Source: Bacillota bacterium (GTDB lineage: Bacteria > Bacillota > Clostridia > Lachnospirales > Lachnospiraceae). From it: a stretch of 64,000 bases of DNA. Below, piece by piece: positions 56,700-64,000 of this stretch. Both the position numbers and the translations under genes were made by a program. The stretch covers positions 1 through 64,000 of the forward strand of contig JAEWYQ010000025.1 in the NCBI GenBank assembly GCA_023395555.1, in the 5' to 3' direction. How positions within the stretch are numbered: position 1 is the stretch's first letter; each line of letters starts with the position of its first letter. The notes below the pieces were generated by a model. It worked only from the letters and a program-made list of their open reading frames with translations. It made no database searches and was not told where the DNA came from.

Positions 56700-56957
56700 A
56701 TTATGGTTATGAAGAGGAGTAGTAGAAGGCTTCTGTCTTACAGAGAGTCACGGCTGGTGGAACGTGGCAGATAAGGACTTCGAACTCGCCTTGGAGCTCT
56801 TTGGCTGAAATGAAGTAGGCAAAGCGGGAGATCCCGTTACAGATCGAAGGAGTACATTGATCCTTTCGGGGGTGAGTGGACTAGAGTGGTACCGCGGATA
56901 GCAGTTCAGGCAGATTGAACCTCTTCGTCTCTAGATTATGAGATGAAGAGGTTTATT
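56700..56957 (+). ncRNA. T-box leader, leucine type
   Basis: The leader has the conserved T-box AGAGTGGTACCGCGG (56883-56897) that binds the uncharged tRNA end. A specifier loop in CGAACTCGCC offers CTC (56785-56787), a Leu codon. The terminator AACCTCTTCgTCTC/GAGAtGAAGAGGTTT (56918-56957) follows. Uncharged tRNALeu would favour the antiterminator and raise leuS expression, matching the gene downstream. Confidence 0.95.
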
Positions 56958-57020
56958 ATTGTATAGAGCGCCAGAGTCCGCAAGCGGACTCTGAATTATA
57001 GTTAAGGAGGCAGTTAAGCA

Positions 57021-59435
57021 ATGAGTGAGCATTATTCACCGGGTGAAGTGGAGAAAAAATGGCAGGAAATATGGGAGAAGGAGCAGGCATTTCGGGTAGG
57101 AACCGATAAGACAAAGCCGAAGTTCTATGCGCTGGTGGAGTTCCCCTACCCTTCGGGTCAGGGGCTGCATGTGGGCCATCCAAGGCCTTATACCGCCTTG
57201 GACGTAATTGCAAGAAAGAGGAGACTGGAAGGATATAATGTATTATATCCCATGGGTTGGGATGCCTTCGGACTTCCCACGGAAAACTATGCGATTAAAA
57301 ATCACATCCATCCGAAGCTGGTCACAAAGAAGAATGTGGAGCGTTTTACAGAGCAGCTGAAGGCGCTTGGCTATTCCTTTGACTGGGACCGGGAGATCAA
57401 TACCACGGATCCGGATTATTATAAATGGACCCAGTGGATCTTCCTGCAGTTATTTAAGAAGGGCCTGGCCTATAAGACGGAGATGCCCATTAACTGGTGT
57501 ACCTCCTGCAAGATCGGTCTTGCCAATGAAGAGGTGGTAGGCGGTGCCTGTGAGCGCTGCGGCGGCGAGGTAGTCCGTAAGGTGAAAAGCCAGTGGATGC
57601 TGAAGATCACCGAGTATGCCGACAAGCTCATTGATGATCTTGAATTGGTGAATTATATTGATAAAGTCAAGGTATCCCAGATAAACTGGATTGGGCGTTC
57701 CGTAGGCGCGGAGGTGGATTTTAAGATTACCGGCAAGGATGAGAAGCTGAGGGTTTTCACTACCAGACCGGATACTCTCTTTGGGGCAACCTATATGGTT
57801 ATCTCTCCGGAGCATCCTCTCATTGATAAATATAAGGATGAGCTGGACAATTATGAGGAACTGGTCAGCTACCGGGAGCAGGCAGCCAAAAAATCCGATT
57901 TTGAGAGAACGGAGCTGGCCAAGGATAAGACCGGTGTTGAGATCAAGGGACTTACGGCGGTCAATCCGGTCAATGGCAAACAGATCCCCATCTGGATCTC
58001 CGACTATGTGCTTATGACCTATGGCACCGGTGCAATTATGGCGGTGCCCGGACATGACGAACGGGACTGGGAATTTGCCAGGAAGTTTGACCTTCCTATT
58101 ATCGAGGTGGTTGCCGGAGGTAATGTAGAGGAAGCAGCCTATACCAACACCGGCACCGGTAAATTAGTGAACTCGGATTTCTTAAACGATCTTGAGGTTG
58201 CCCAGGCAAAGGAGAAGATCTTAGAATGGCTGCAGGAAAAGGGGATTGGAGCCAAGAAGGTGAATTTTAAGCTCAGAGATTGGGTGTTCTCCCGTCAGCG
58301 TTATTGGGGAGAGCCAATTCCGTTAGTACACTGTGACCACTGCGGTTATGTGCCGCTTCCGGAGAGTGAGCTTCCCCTGATGCTTCCAGAGGTGGAGAGC
58401 TATGAGCCTACGGACAACGGAGAATCCCCCCTGGCACCCATGACGGACTGGGTAGAGACCACTTGCCCTGCTTGCGGAGGAAAAGCACACAGAGAGACGG
58501 ATACCATGCCCCAATGGGCCGGTTCCTCCTGGTATTTCTTGAGATATATCGATCCTCATAATAAGGATGCCTTTGCCGGCAAGGAAGAGCTGGATTACTG
58601 GATGCCGGTGGACTGGTATAACGGCGGTATGGAGCATACCACGCTCCACCTCCTGTATTCCCGTTTCTGGCACAAATTCCTCTATGATCAGGGTCTGGTA
58701 AGCACACCGGAGCCTTATGCGAAGAGAACCTCCCATGGTATGATTCTCGGTGAGAACGGGGAGAAGATGTCCAAGTCCAGAGGAAATGTTGTAAATCCGG
58801 ATGAAATCGTAGGTGAGTACGGCGCTGATACCCTGCGTACCTATGAGATGTTCATCGGCGCCTTTGACCTGAGCGCTGCCTGGTCTAATGAAGGCGTAAA
58901 GGGCTGCCGCCGTTTTATGGACCGTGTCTGGAAGCTGAAGGATGCGGTTACCGGGGAAGAAGGTTACCGTGCCGGGCTGGAGACAAAGATGCATCAGACC
59001 ATCAAAAAGGTAAGCATGGACTATGAGAGTATGAAATACAACACGGCAATTGCCGCCATGATGTCCCTGGTGAATGAATTCTATAAACAGGGATCGGTGA
59101 CAAAGGGAGAATTCAAGACCTTACTGCTTCTTCTGAATCCGGTGGCGCCCCACATCACGGAGGAGCTGTGGCAGGCCATAGGAGAAAAGGGAAGGGTTTA
59201 CCAGCAGACCTGGCCTGTGTATGATGAGCAGAAGACCATCGAGGATATGGTTGAGATCGCAGTCCAGATCAACGGCAAGGTAAAAGCCAATCTGAACATT
59301 GCCCTGGATGAGAAGCAGGAGGAGGTCCAGCCTAAGGCAATGGAATTGCCGGTAATTAAAGCGGCGCTGGAGGGCAGGACAGTAGTGAAGGTCATCTATG
59401 TACCCGGAAGAATCCTCAATATTGTTGTAAAATAA
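57021..59435 (+). CDS. leuS: Leucyl-tRNA synthetase
   Basis: 804 residues with AAGGAGG before the ATG. Class I signatures: HVGHP (the HIGH equivalent) near residue 50 and KMSKSRGN. Editing domain ([40 protein letters not shown]), zinc-like region with CxxC pairs, and the Leu-specific end. Full length. Controlled by the T-box at 56700-56957. Confidence 0.98.
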   Translation: MSEHYSPGEVEKKWQEIWEKEQAFRVGTDKTKPKFYALVEFPYPSGQGLHVGHPRPYTALDVIARKRRLEGYNVLYPMGWDAFGLPTENYAIKNHIHPKLVTKKNVERFTEQLKALGYSFDWDREINTTDPDYYKWTQWIFLQLFKKGLAYKTEMPINWCTSCKIGLANEEVVGGACERCGGEVVRKVKSQWMLKITEYADKLIDDLELVNYIDKVKVSQINWIGRSVGAEVDFKITGKDEKLRVFTTRPDTLFGATYMVISPEHPLIDKYKDELDNYEELVSYREQAAKKSDFERTELAKDKTGVEIKGLTAVNPVNGKQIPIWISDYVLMTYGTGAIMAVPGHDERDWEFARKFDLPIIEVVAGGNVEEAAYTNTGTGKLVNSDFLNDLEVAQAKEKILEWLQEKGIGAKKVNFKLRDWVFSRQRYWGEPIPLVHCDHCGYVPLPESELPLMLPEVESYEPTDNGESPLAPMTDWVETTCPACGGKAHRETDTMPQWAGSSWYFLRYIDPHNKDAFAGKEELDYWMPVDWYNGGMEHTTLHLLYSRFWHKFLYDQGLVSTPEPYAKRTSHGMILGENGEKMSKSRGNVVNPDEIVGEYGADTLRTYEMFIGAFDLSAAWSNEGVKGCRRFMDRVWKLKDAVTGEEGYRAGLETKMHQTIKKVSMDYESMKYNTAIAAMMSLVNEFYKQGSVTKGEFKTLLLLLNPVAPHITEELWQAIGEKGRVYQQTWPVYDEQKTIEDMVEIAVQINGKVKANLNIALDEKQEEVQPKAMELPVIKAALEGRTVVKVIYVPGRILNIVVK

Positions 59436-59487
59436 TAAAAGCATGATAATGAACGCAGTTTCGGTTCAAAATTGAATAATTGTGTGC

Positions 59488-59530
59488 AAGAAGGCCTGGG
59501 GTCCATATGTGATATGACCCGGGCCTTCTT
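59488..59530. terminator. Terminator after leuS
   Basis: AAGAAGGCC-GGGTC pairs with GACCC-GGCCTTCTT around an AT-rich loop; flanking sequence fits a strong intrinsic terminator. Confidence 0.8.
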
Positions 59531-59549
59531 CGGCAATTGATGGATTAAG

Positions 59550-59578
59550 TTGTAGATTTACTCTTTATTTGTTAAAAT
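59550..59578 (+). promoter_or_regulatory. Promoter of the two-component system
   Basis: TTGTAG (59550-59555), 17-bp spacer, TAAAAT (59573-59578), followed by AAAGGAGGT at 59595-59603. Confidence 0.6.
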
Positions 59579-59615
59579 AGGGAAAGATAAAGTAAAAGGA
59601 GGTGGCAAGAGTCTT

Positions 59616-60290
59616 ATGTATCATATACTTCTGGTAGAAGATGATAAACAGATAGTGGATCATCTGACAGAATTTTTAAAAGGGGAAGGATTTCTTATTA
59701 CCTCAGTGACAGGGCAGAGGGCTGCAATTGAACGCATCCGTAACAATCCCTATGATTTATTGCTTTTGGATATCTCCCTGCCGGACGGCAATGGTTTTAT
59801 TGTATGTAAGGCAGCAAAGGAGGAGAGGGATATTCCGGTTATATTTTTGACCGCATCGGGAGACGAATACAGCGTGGTGACCGGTCTTGATATGGGAGCC
59901 GATGACTATATTGCAAAGCCTTTCCGGCCGAGGGAGCTGGTATCCAGAATTCGCAGCGTACTGAGAAGGAGGGGGAACGGTTCCCAGGTTCTTGAGGCAG
60001 GAGATGTAAAGATCGATACCGTAAAAGGAGTCGTGCTAAAAAGGGAGAAGGAAGTATTTTTAACGGCTCTGGAATATCGCTTGCTGCTGGTGTTCATGAA
60101 CAATAAGGGGATTATTCTGTCAAGGAATAAATTGCTGGAGGAGATCTGGGATATTGCCGGTGATTTTGTCAATGACAATACCCTGACGGTATATATAAAA
60201 AGACTCCGGGAGAAAATTGAAGATGATCCTCAAAATCCCGGCATTATTAAAACCATCCGCGGTCTTGGATACCGGGTTGATGAGGGTTGA
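59616..60290 (+). CDS. OmpR-family response regulator
   Basis: 224 residues. Receiver domain with acidic pair EDD near residue 8, phosphoacceptor Asp52 (LLLLDISLPDG), Thr (FLTASG) and Lys (IAKPFRPRELV). C-terminal winged helix with FLTALEYRLLLVF and NDNTLTVYIKRLREKIEDDP. Belongs to the group paired with intramembrane-sensing kinases and Bce-type transporters, all of which follow here. Confidence 0.95.
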   Translation: MYHILLVEDDKQIVDHLTEFLKGEGFLITSVTGQRAAIERIRNNPYDLLLLDISLPDGNGFIVCKAAKEERDIPVIFLTASGDEYSVVTGLDMGADDYIAKPFRPRELVSRIRSVLRRRGNGSQVLEAGDVKIDTVKGVVLKREKEVFLTALEYRLLLVFMNNKGIILSRNKLLEEIWDIAGDFVNDNTLTVYIKRLREKIEDDPQNPGIIKTIRGLGYRVDEG

Positions 60291-60416
60291 CAGAAATAGT
60301 TCGTATAAAAGGCGGGAAGATAAGGTTGAAAGAAATAGGATGGGACAAAGGAGGGGGACCGGGCCCGGGTCAGCATTTTAATGAAAATTTGCGCGGTAAA
60401 AGGCAGGGACATAGGA

Positions 60417-61448
60417 ATGAAAAACAGGAATGCATCAATCATCAGAAATCCTGAGATAAAAAGAGACATCATATTATTTTCCATTGTATTATTGGCAGGC
60501 ACGTCCATAGGCTTTTTTATTAGTATCGCTGCAGGGATTGCTTTGTTTATTTTCATCCTTCTGGTATCCGTCCTGCATTTTATGATTACTGATAAGAGGT
60601 ATCAAAATATTGCCGGTCTGAGCCGGGAAATTGATAAGGTGCTTCATTCCCGGGAAGCGGTGGAGTTCAGTGAATATAAAGAAGGGGAGTTATCCATCTT
60701 ACAAAATGAAATACAAAAGATGGTCATCCGTCTGAGAGAGCAAAGAGATGCTTTAAGCAAGGATAAGATATATCTGGCAGATTCCATGGCGGATATCTCT
60801 CATCAATTAAAAACCCCATTGACATCCATTAATCTTCTCCTTACCTTTTTAGAAAAAGAAGATATCTCAGCCGAACAGAAAGCAGGCTATATCAGGGATC
60901 TGAAAGGGCTTATGAAGCGGATTGACTGGCTGATTTCCGCCTTACTGAGACTGTCAAAACTGGATGCGGGAACGGTCTCTTTTAAAGAAGAAAAAATTGA
61001 TTTAAGGGAGGCCGTCCGGCTTTCCCTTGAAACTGTTTTAATTCCTATGGAGTTAAAAGAGCAGCTTTTGCGAGTGAATATTGAAGAAAATGCTTATATC
61101 ATAGGAGATATGTCCTGGACAGTGGAAGCAATTTTAAATGTAATAAAAAACTGCATGGAACATACTCCAAATCATGGTATCATGCCGACAGGCATGATAG
61201 AAATAAAGGGGATTTGTAATTCTATTTTTACAGAACTGATTATTGAGGACAATGGAACCGGAATTGCAGAGGAGGATTTACCCCGTATCTTTGAACGGTT
61301 TTATAAAGGGAAGAATTCTTCTTCTCAGAGCATTGGCATAGGACTGGCCTTAGCCAGGCAGATTATTGTAAGGCAGAACGGCACCATAAAAGCGGAAAAT
61401 AAAAAAGAGGGCGGCGCCAGGTTTGTAATCCGTTTCTACTTCAAGTAA
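60417..61448 (+). CDS. Intramembrane-sensing histidine kinase (Bce/Van-like)
   Basis: 343 residues from ATG 60417; an in-frame ATG at 60381 is possible but has no clear ribosome site. Two close membrane helices (about residues 17-55) with hardly any external loop, as in intramembrane-sensing kinases that depend on an ABC transporter for detection. H-box DISHQLKTPLTSI (His near 129), N-box NVIKNCMEHT, G1 IEDNGTGI and G2 IGIGLALA are intact. Confidence 0.93.
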   Translation: MKNRNASIIRNPEIKRDIILFSIVLLAGTSIGFFISIAAGIALFIFILLVSVLHFMITDKRYQNIAGLSREIDKVLHSREAVEFSEYKEGELSILQNEIQKMVIRLREQRDALSKDKIYLADSMADISHQLKTPLTSINLLLTFLEKEDISAEQKAGYIRDLKGLMKRIDWLISALLRLSKLDAGTVSFKEEKIDLREAVRLSLETVLIPMELKEQLLRVNIEENAYIIGDMSWTVEAILNVIKNCMEHTPNHGIMPTGMIEIKGICNSIFTELIIEDNGTGIAEEDLPRIFERFYKGKNSSSQSIGIGLALARQIIVRQNGTIKAENKKEGGARFVIRFYFK

Positions 61449-61455
61449 AAATAAA

Positions 61456-61510
61456 TGTGACATTTTTGTAATTTTTCAGTCACCGGTATGTCACTTGCCG
61501 GTGTTACAAT
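61456..61510 (+). promoter_or_regulatory. Regulated promoter before the ABC genes
   Basis: GTGACAT (61457-61463) is repeated inverted as ATGTCAC (61488-61494), and CACCGG/CCGGTG (61481-61503) forms a second inverted pair. A TACAAT -10 box lies at 61505-61510 with no good -35 box, as expected of a promoter that needs its response regulator. Confidence 0.55.
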
Positions 61511-61565
61511 CTGAAAAGGAAAGAAAAGTAAAGAACAGAAAAAAGAGCATAGTATGGAGGCACAC

Positions 61566-62249
61566 ATGGAATTACTACGGGTAGAAAATCTGACAAAGCA
61601 ATATGGAAAGGGAGAAAATACAGTAAAAGCGCTGGACGGGGTATCCTTTTCCATAAATAAAGGAGAATTTGTGGCAATTATCGGGCCCTCCGGTTCCGGT
61701 AAATCCACTCTTCTTCATATTCTGGGAGGTGTGGATAAGCCTACCTCCGGCAAAGTATATGTGAATGGAAAGGATGTATATCAACAGGGAGATGAAGAGC
61801 TGGCCATTTTTAGAAGAAGGGAAGTGGGGCTGATCTATCAGTTCTATAATCTTTTGCCGGTTATGAATGTAACGGAAAACATCACCCTTCCGGTATTAAT
61901 GGACCAGAGAGAAGTAAATGAGAAAAGACTCGGCGAACTGCTTCAAATATTGAATTTAAAGGGAAGGGAGCATCATCTTCCCAATCAGCTGTCGGGAGGG
62001 CAGCAGCAGAGGGTATCCATCGGAAGGGCTTTAATGAACGCACCTTCCATCGTTTTAGCCGACGAGCCTACGGGCAATTTAGACCGTAAAAACAGCCAGG
62101 AAATTATTGAGTTATTGAAAACCTCCAATCAGATGTATCATCAGACTTTAATTATCATCACTCATGATGACAGCATTGCCCTGCAGGCGGATCGCATTCT
62201 GGCCATTGAGGACGGTAAAATTATCCGTGATGAGGTGATCCGTCCATGA
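61566..62249 (+). CDS. ABC transporter ATPase, BceA/MacB-like
   Basis: 227 residues from ATG 61566 (TATGGAGG site at 61553-61560). Walker A GPSGSGKST, Q-loop YQFYNLLPVMNVTENI, signature LSGGQQQRVSIGRAL, Walker B IVLADEPTGNLD and switch His (IITHDDS). It pairs with the permease overlapping its stop. Family role: removal or sensing of cell-wall-active peptides. Confidence 0.95.
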   Translation: MELLRVENLTKQYGKGENTVKALDGVSFSINKGEFVAIIGPSGSGKSTLLHILGGVDKPTSGKVYVNGKDVYQQGDEELAIFRRREVGLIYQFYNLLPVMNVTENITLPVLMDQREVNEKRLGELLQILNLKGREHHLPNQLSGGQQQRVSIGRALMNAPSIVLADEPTGNLDRKNSQEIIELLKTSNQMYHQTLIIITHDDSIALQADRILAIEDGKIIRDEVIRP

Positions 62250-64000
62250 ATATTATGAATAAGTATACCCTTCGTACCTTGAAAATGAATAAGGTCAGAA
62301 CGCTGATTACGATTATAGGGATTGTTCTTTCGGTATCCATGCTGACTGCGGTGACCTCTTTTATCTCCAGCATTCAGCAGTTTTCCGTCAATCATGCTAT
62401 TTCCACAGACGGCAGCTGGCATGGAGCGGTATTTCAATTGACAAAGGGGGAGCTGGATACCCTGCTTTCTGAGGAAAAGATAGTAAGGGCAGGTGTGGGA
62501 CAGTATATTGGTTATGCTTATGGAGACACCATAAATAAAGATAAGCCTTATATTTATATATATGGGCTGGGAGAAGGCTTTACCGGACTGCTTCCTGTGA
62601 AAATAACGGAAGGCAGTATGCCTGCCTCCAAAGATGAGATTATTCTGCCCAGTCATCTAAAATATAATGGAGGGGTAATGCATCACTTAGGAGATGAAAT
62701 TACCTTGGAAATAGGGGACAGATACCTTGGAGAAGAGATACTGTACCAGCAAACCCCCTTTGTGTCAGGGGAGGACAGCGATCTACTGAAAAACAATGGG
62801 ACAGAGAAATTAGGGATAAGAGAGAAAAGAACCTATAAGGTAACAGGATTTTATGAACGGCCATCCTTTGAGGATTACTCTGCCCCCGGATATACAGCCC
62901 TTACTATGGCTGACAGTGACAGCGATACAGTGTACGATGCCTATATACAGGTGAAAAAGCCGAAGAACATTTACTCCTATATAGAAAATTATTATAAGGA
63001 AAAAGGGTCGGCATTTAACAGCGGTTATCTGAGATATCTGAATGCTTCCAACAATAGCAATTTTAATAGAACCTTATATAGTCTGGGAGCAATTTTAATT
63101 ATTATCATTATGTTTGGTTCCATATCATTGATATATAATGCTTTCTCCATCTCTGTCAGTGAACGGATAAAGCAATTTGGCCTGCTTTCCTCCATTGGCG
63201 GAACAAGAAAACAGATTATAAAAAGTGTATTGTTTGAGGCTGCTGTTTTAAGCGGAATAGGAATTCCCCTGGGAATTCTCGCCGGTATTGGCGGAATAGG
63301 GATCACCTTAATATTCACTGAATCGTTATTTTTAAATATACTGGATACGGATGTGGCACTGACTTTATATGTGTCGTGGCCATCTGTTGTAATCGCAGGG
63401 GTTGTAGGCTTTGTTACGGTACTGATATCTGCTCACATTCCGGCAAAACGGGCAGGAAAAGTGTCTGCTATCGATGCCATCCGCCAATCAAAAGATATTC
63501 TGATGAAAGGCAGAAAAATGAAAACTTCTCCTCTGGTTTATAAGGTCTTTGGTTTGGAAGGAATGATAGCATCCAAAAACTTTAAGCGAAACAGGAAGAA
63601 ATACAAAGCCACTGTAATTTCCCTTTTTATGAGTGTGGTATTATTTATCTCTGCCAGCAGTTTTTGTGCTTATTTAATCAAAGGAACAGGGACAGCGGTA
63701 AATGATCTGGAATATGATATTTATTATAGCTTTAATCCCGATGATGCCGGAGATATCGGATATGAGGACGGCGCCAGAATACTGGGAGGTGTGGAAGGCG
63801 TTACGAAGCTAAGCTATAATTGGAATGTCTACACCAGGATTAAGGTTAAGGCAGAGGAAGTAAATAAAAAGTATCTTGATTATATCGGCACGGGACAGGA
63901 TTCTAATGTTGATGCAGATGGAATGATTACGCTGGCAGGAAATCTTTTCTTCGTTGATGACAGCACCTTTTGGGAGTACTGGAAGGAAAGGGGGTATTCT
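62246..64000 (+). CDS. FtsX/BceB-like ABC permease (3' end outside window)
   Basis: Starts at ATG 62246 in an ATGA overlap with the ATPase gene and is open for 585 codons to the window end. N-terminal membrane helix (NKVRTLITIIGIVLSVSMLTA), a ~240-residue external domain, then three helices of an FtsX-type domain (LGAILIIIIMFGSISLIYNAFSI type region, SSIGGTRKQIIKSV, and the AHIPAKRAGKVSAIDAIR coupling segment). A second membrane helix set starts near residue 450. The long external domain near the N-terminus is more MacB-like than the standard BceB, where the large loop is in the second half. Together with the preceding three genes it forms a peptide-sensing and resistance module. Confidence 0.92.
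   Translation, partial: MNIMNKYTLRTLKMNKVRTLITIIGIVLSVSMLTAVTSFISSIQQFSVNHAISTDGSWHGAVFQLTKGELDTLLSEEKIVRAGVGQYIGYAYGDTINKDKPYIYIYGLGEGFTGLLPVKITEGSMPASKDEIILPSHLKYNGGVMHHLGDEITLEIGDRYLGEEILYQQTPFVSGEDSDLLKNNGTEKLGIREKRTYKVTGFYERPSFEDYSAPGYTALTMADSDSDTVYDAYIQVKKPKNIYSYIENYYKEKGSAFNSGYLRYLNASNNSNFNRTLYSLGAILIIIIMFGSISLIYNAFSISVSERIKQFGLLSSIGGTRKQIIKSVLFEAAVLSGIGIPLGILAGIGGIGITLIFTESLFLNILDTDVALTLYVSWPSVVIAGVVGFVTVLISAHIPAKRAGKVSAIDAIRQSKDILMKGRKMKTSPLVYKVFGLEGMIASKNFKRNRKKYKATVISLFMSVVLFISASSFCAYLIKGTGTAVNDLEYDIYYSFNPDDAGDIGYEDGARILGGVEGVTKLSYNWNVYTRIKVKAEEVNKKYLDYIGTGQDSNVDADGMITLAGNLFFVDDSTFWEYWKERGYS

Overview
The window looks like chromosome of a spore-forming, anaerobic Firmicute, most likely a Lachnospiraceae-type clostridium. 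Evidence: purine-rich AGGAGG ribosome sites with frequent TTG/GTG starts, a T-box leader on leuS, a PdaA-type spore-cortex deacetylase, a LysM/GH18 spore-type hydrolase, a SpoIIE-like phosphatase, a PAS-bearing [FeFe]-hydrogenase and a Bce-like peptide-sensing module. No rRNA, tRNA, integrase, transposase or CRISPR array was seen.

Region 1 (1-20732) is the unusual part. One strand carries a tightly packed, largely overlapping gene set for an envelope-spanning machine resembling a Tad/type IV pilus or type II secretion system but departing from the textbook set: a collagen-like (Gly-X-Y) protein cut by the window edge; two MinD/ParA-like proteins with lost or degraded P-loops; a CpaF/TadA-like ATPase with an N-terminal membrane anchor; a 674-residue TadB+TadC-like fusion; three small pilin-like proteins sharing one motif; two giant anchored paralogues with His-rich stretches, a nearly identical core domain and Cys/His knuckles set between Ig-like repeats; a further TadE-like protein; and an S2P (M50-like) intramembrane metalloprotease. 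A second unit adds an SLH-like secreted protein and a ~1468-residue secreted protein with MucBP-like repeats. No canonical A24 prepilin peptidase, secretin, sortase or LPxTG signal is present. This is the best candidate for an undescribed system.

Region 2 (21-33 kb) is mixed housekeeping and stress: glutathione peroxidase, a zinc-dependent phospholipase C-like protein, CoiA-like protein, YbaK-type deacylase, two alpha/beta hydrolases, flavin reductase, GH18 spore hydrolase and two tandem type I signal peptidases. On the minus strand lies a three-gene operon ([2Fe-2S] thioredoxin-like protein, PAS-containing sensory [FeFe]-hydrogenase, SpoIIE-type phosphatase) that reads as a redox or H2 signalling cassette.

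Region 3 (33-56.6 kb) is core metabolism: argH, M32 carboxypeptidase, enolase (with a CRP-like palindrome), a Ca2+-type P-ATPase, DedA, PgsA, a LacI-family regulator divergent from glgP and a lipoprotein alpha-amylase, PdxA-like dehydrogenase, YaaA, aconitase, an orphan FakA-like domain, a Dus enzyme, PdaA and a GAF-GGDEF protein.

Region 4 (56.6-64 kb) has a T-box-controlled leuS and then a response regulator, an intramembrane-sensing histidine kinase, and an ABC ATPase/permease pair; the permease runs off the window end. Start choices were made from ribosome-binding sites and family lengths and are stated per gene.
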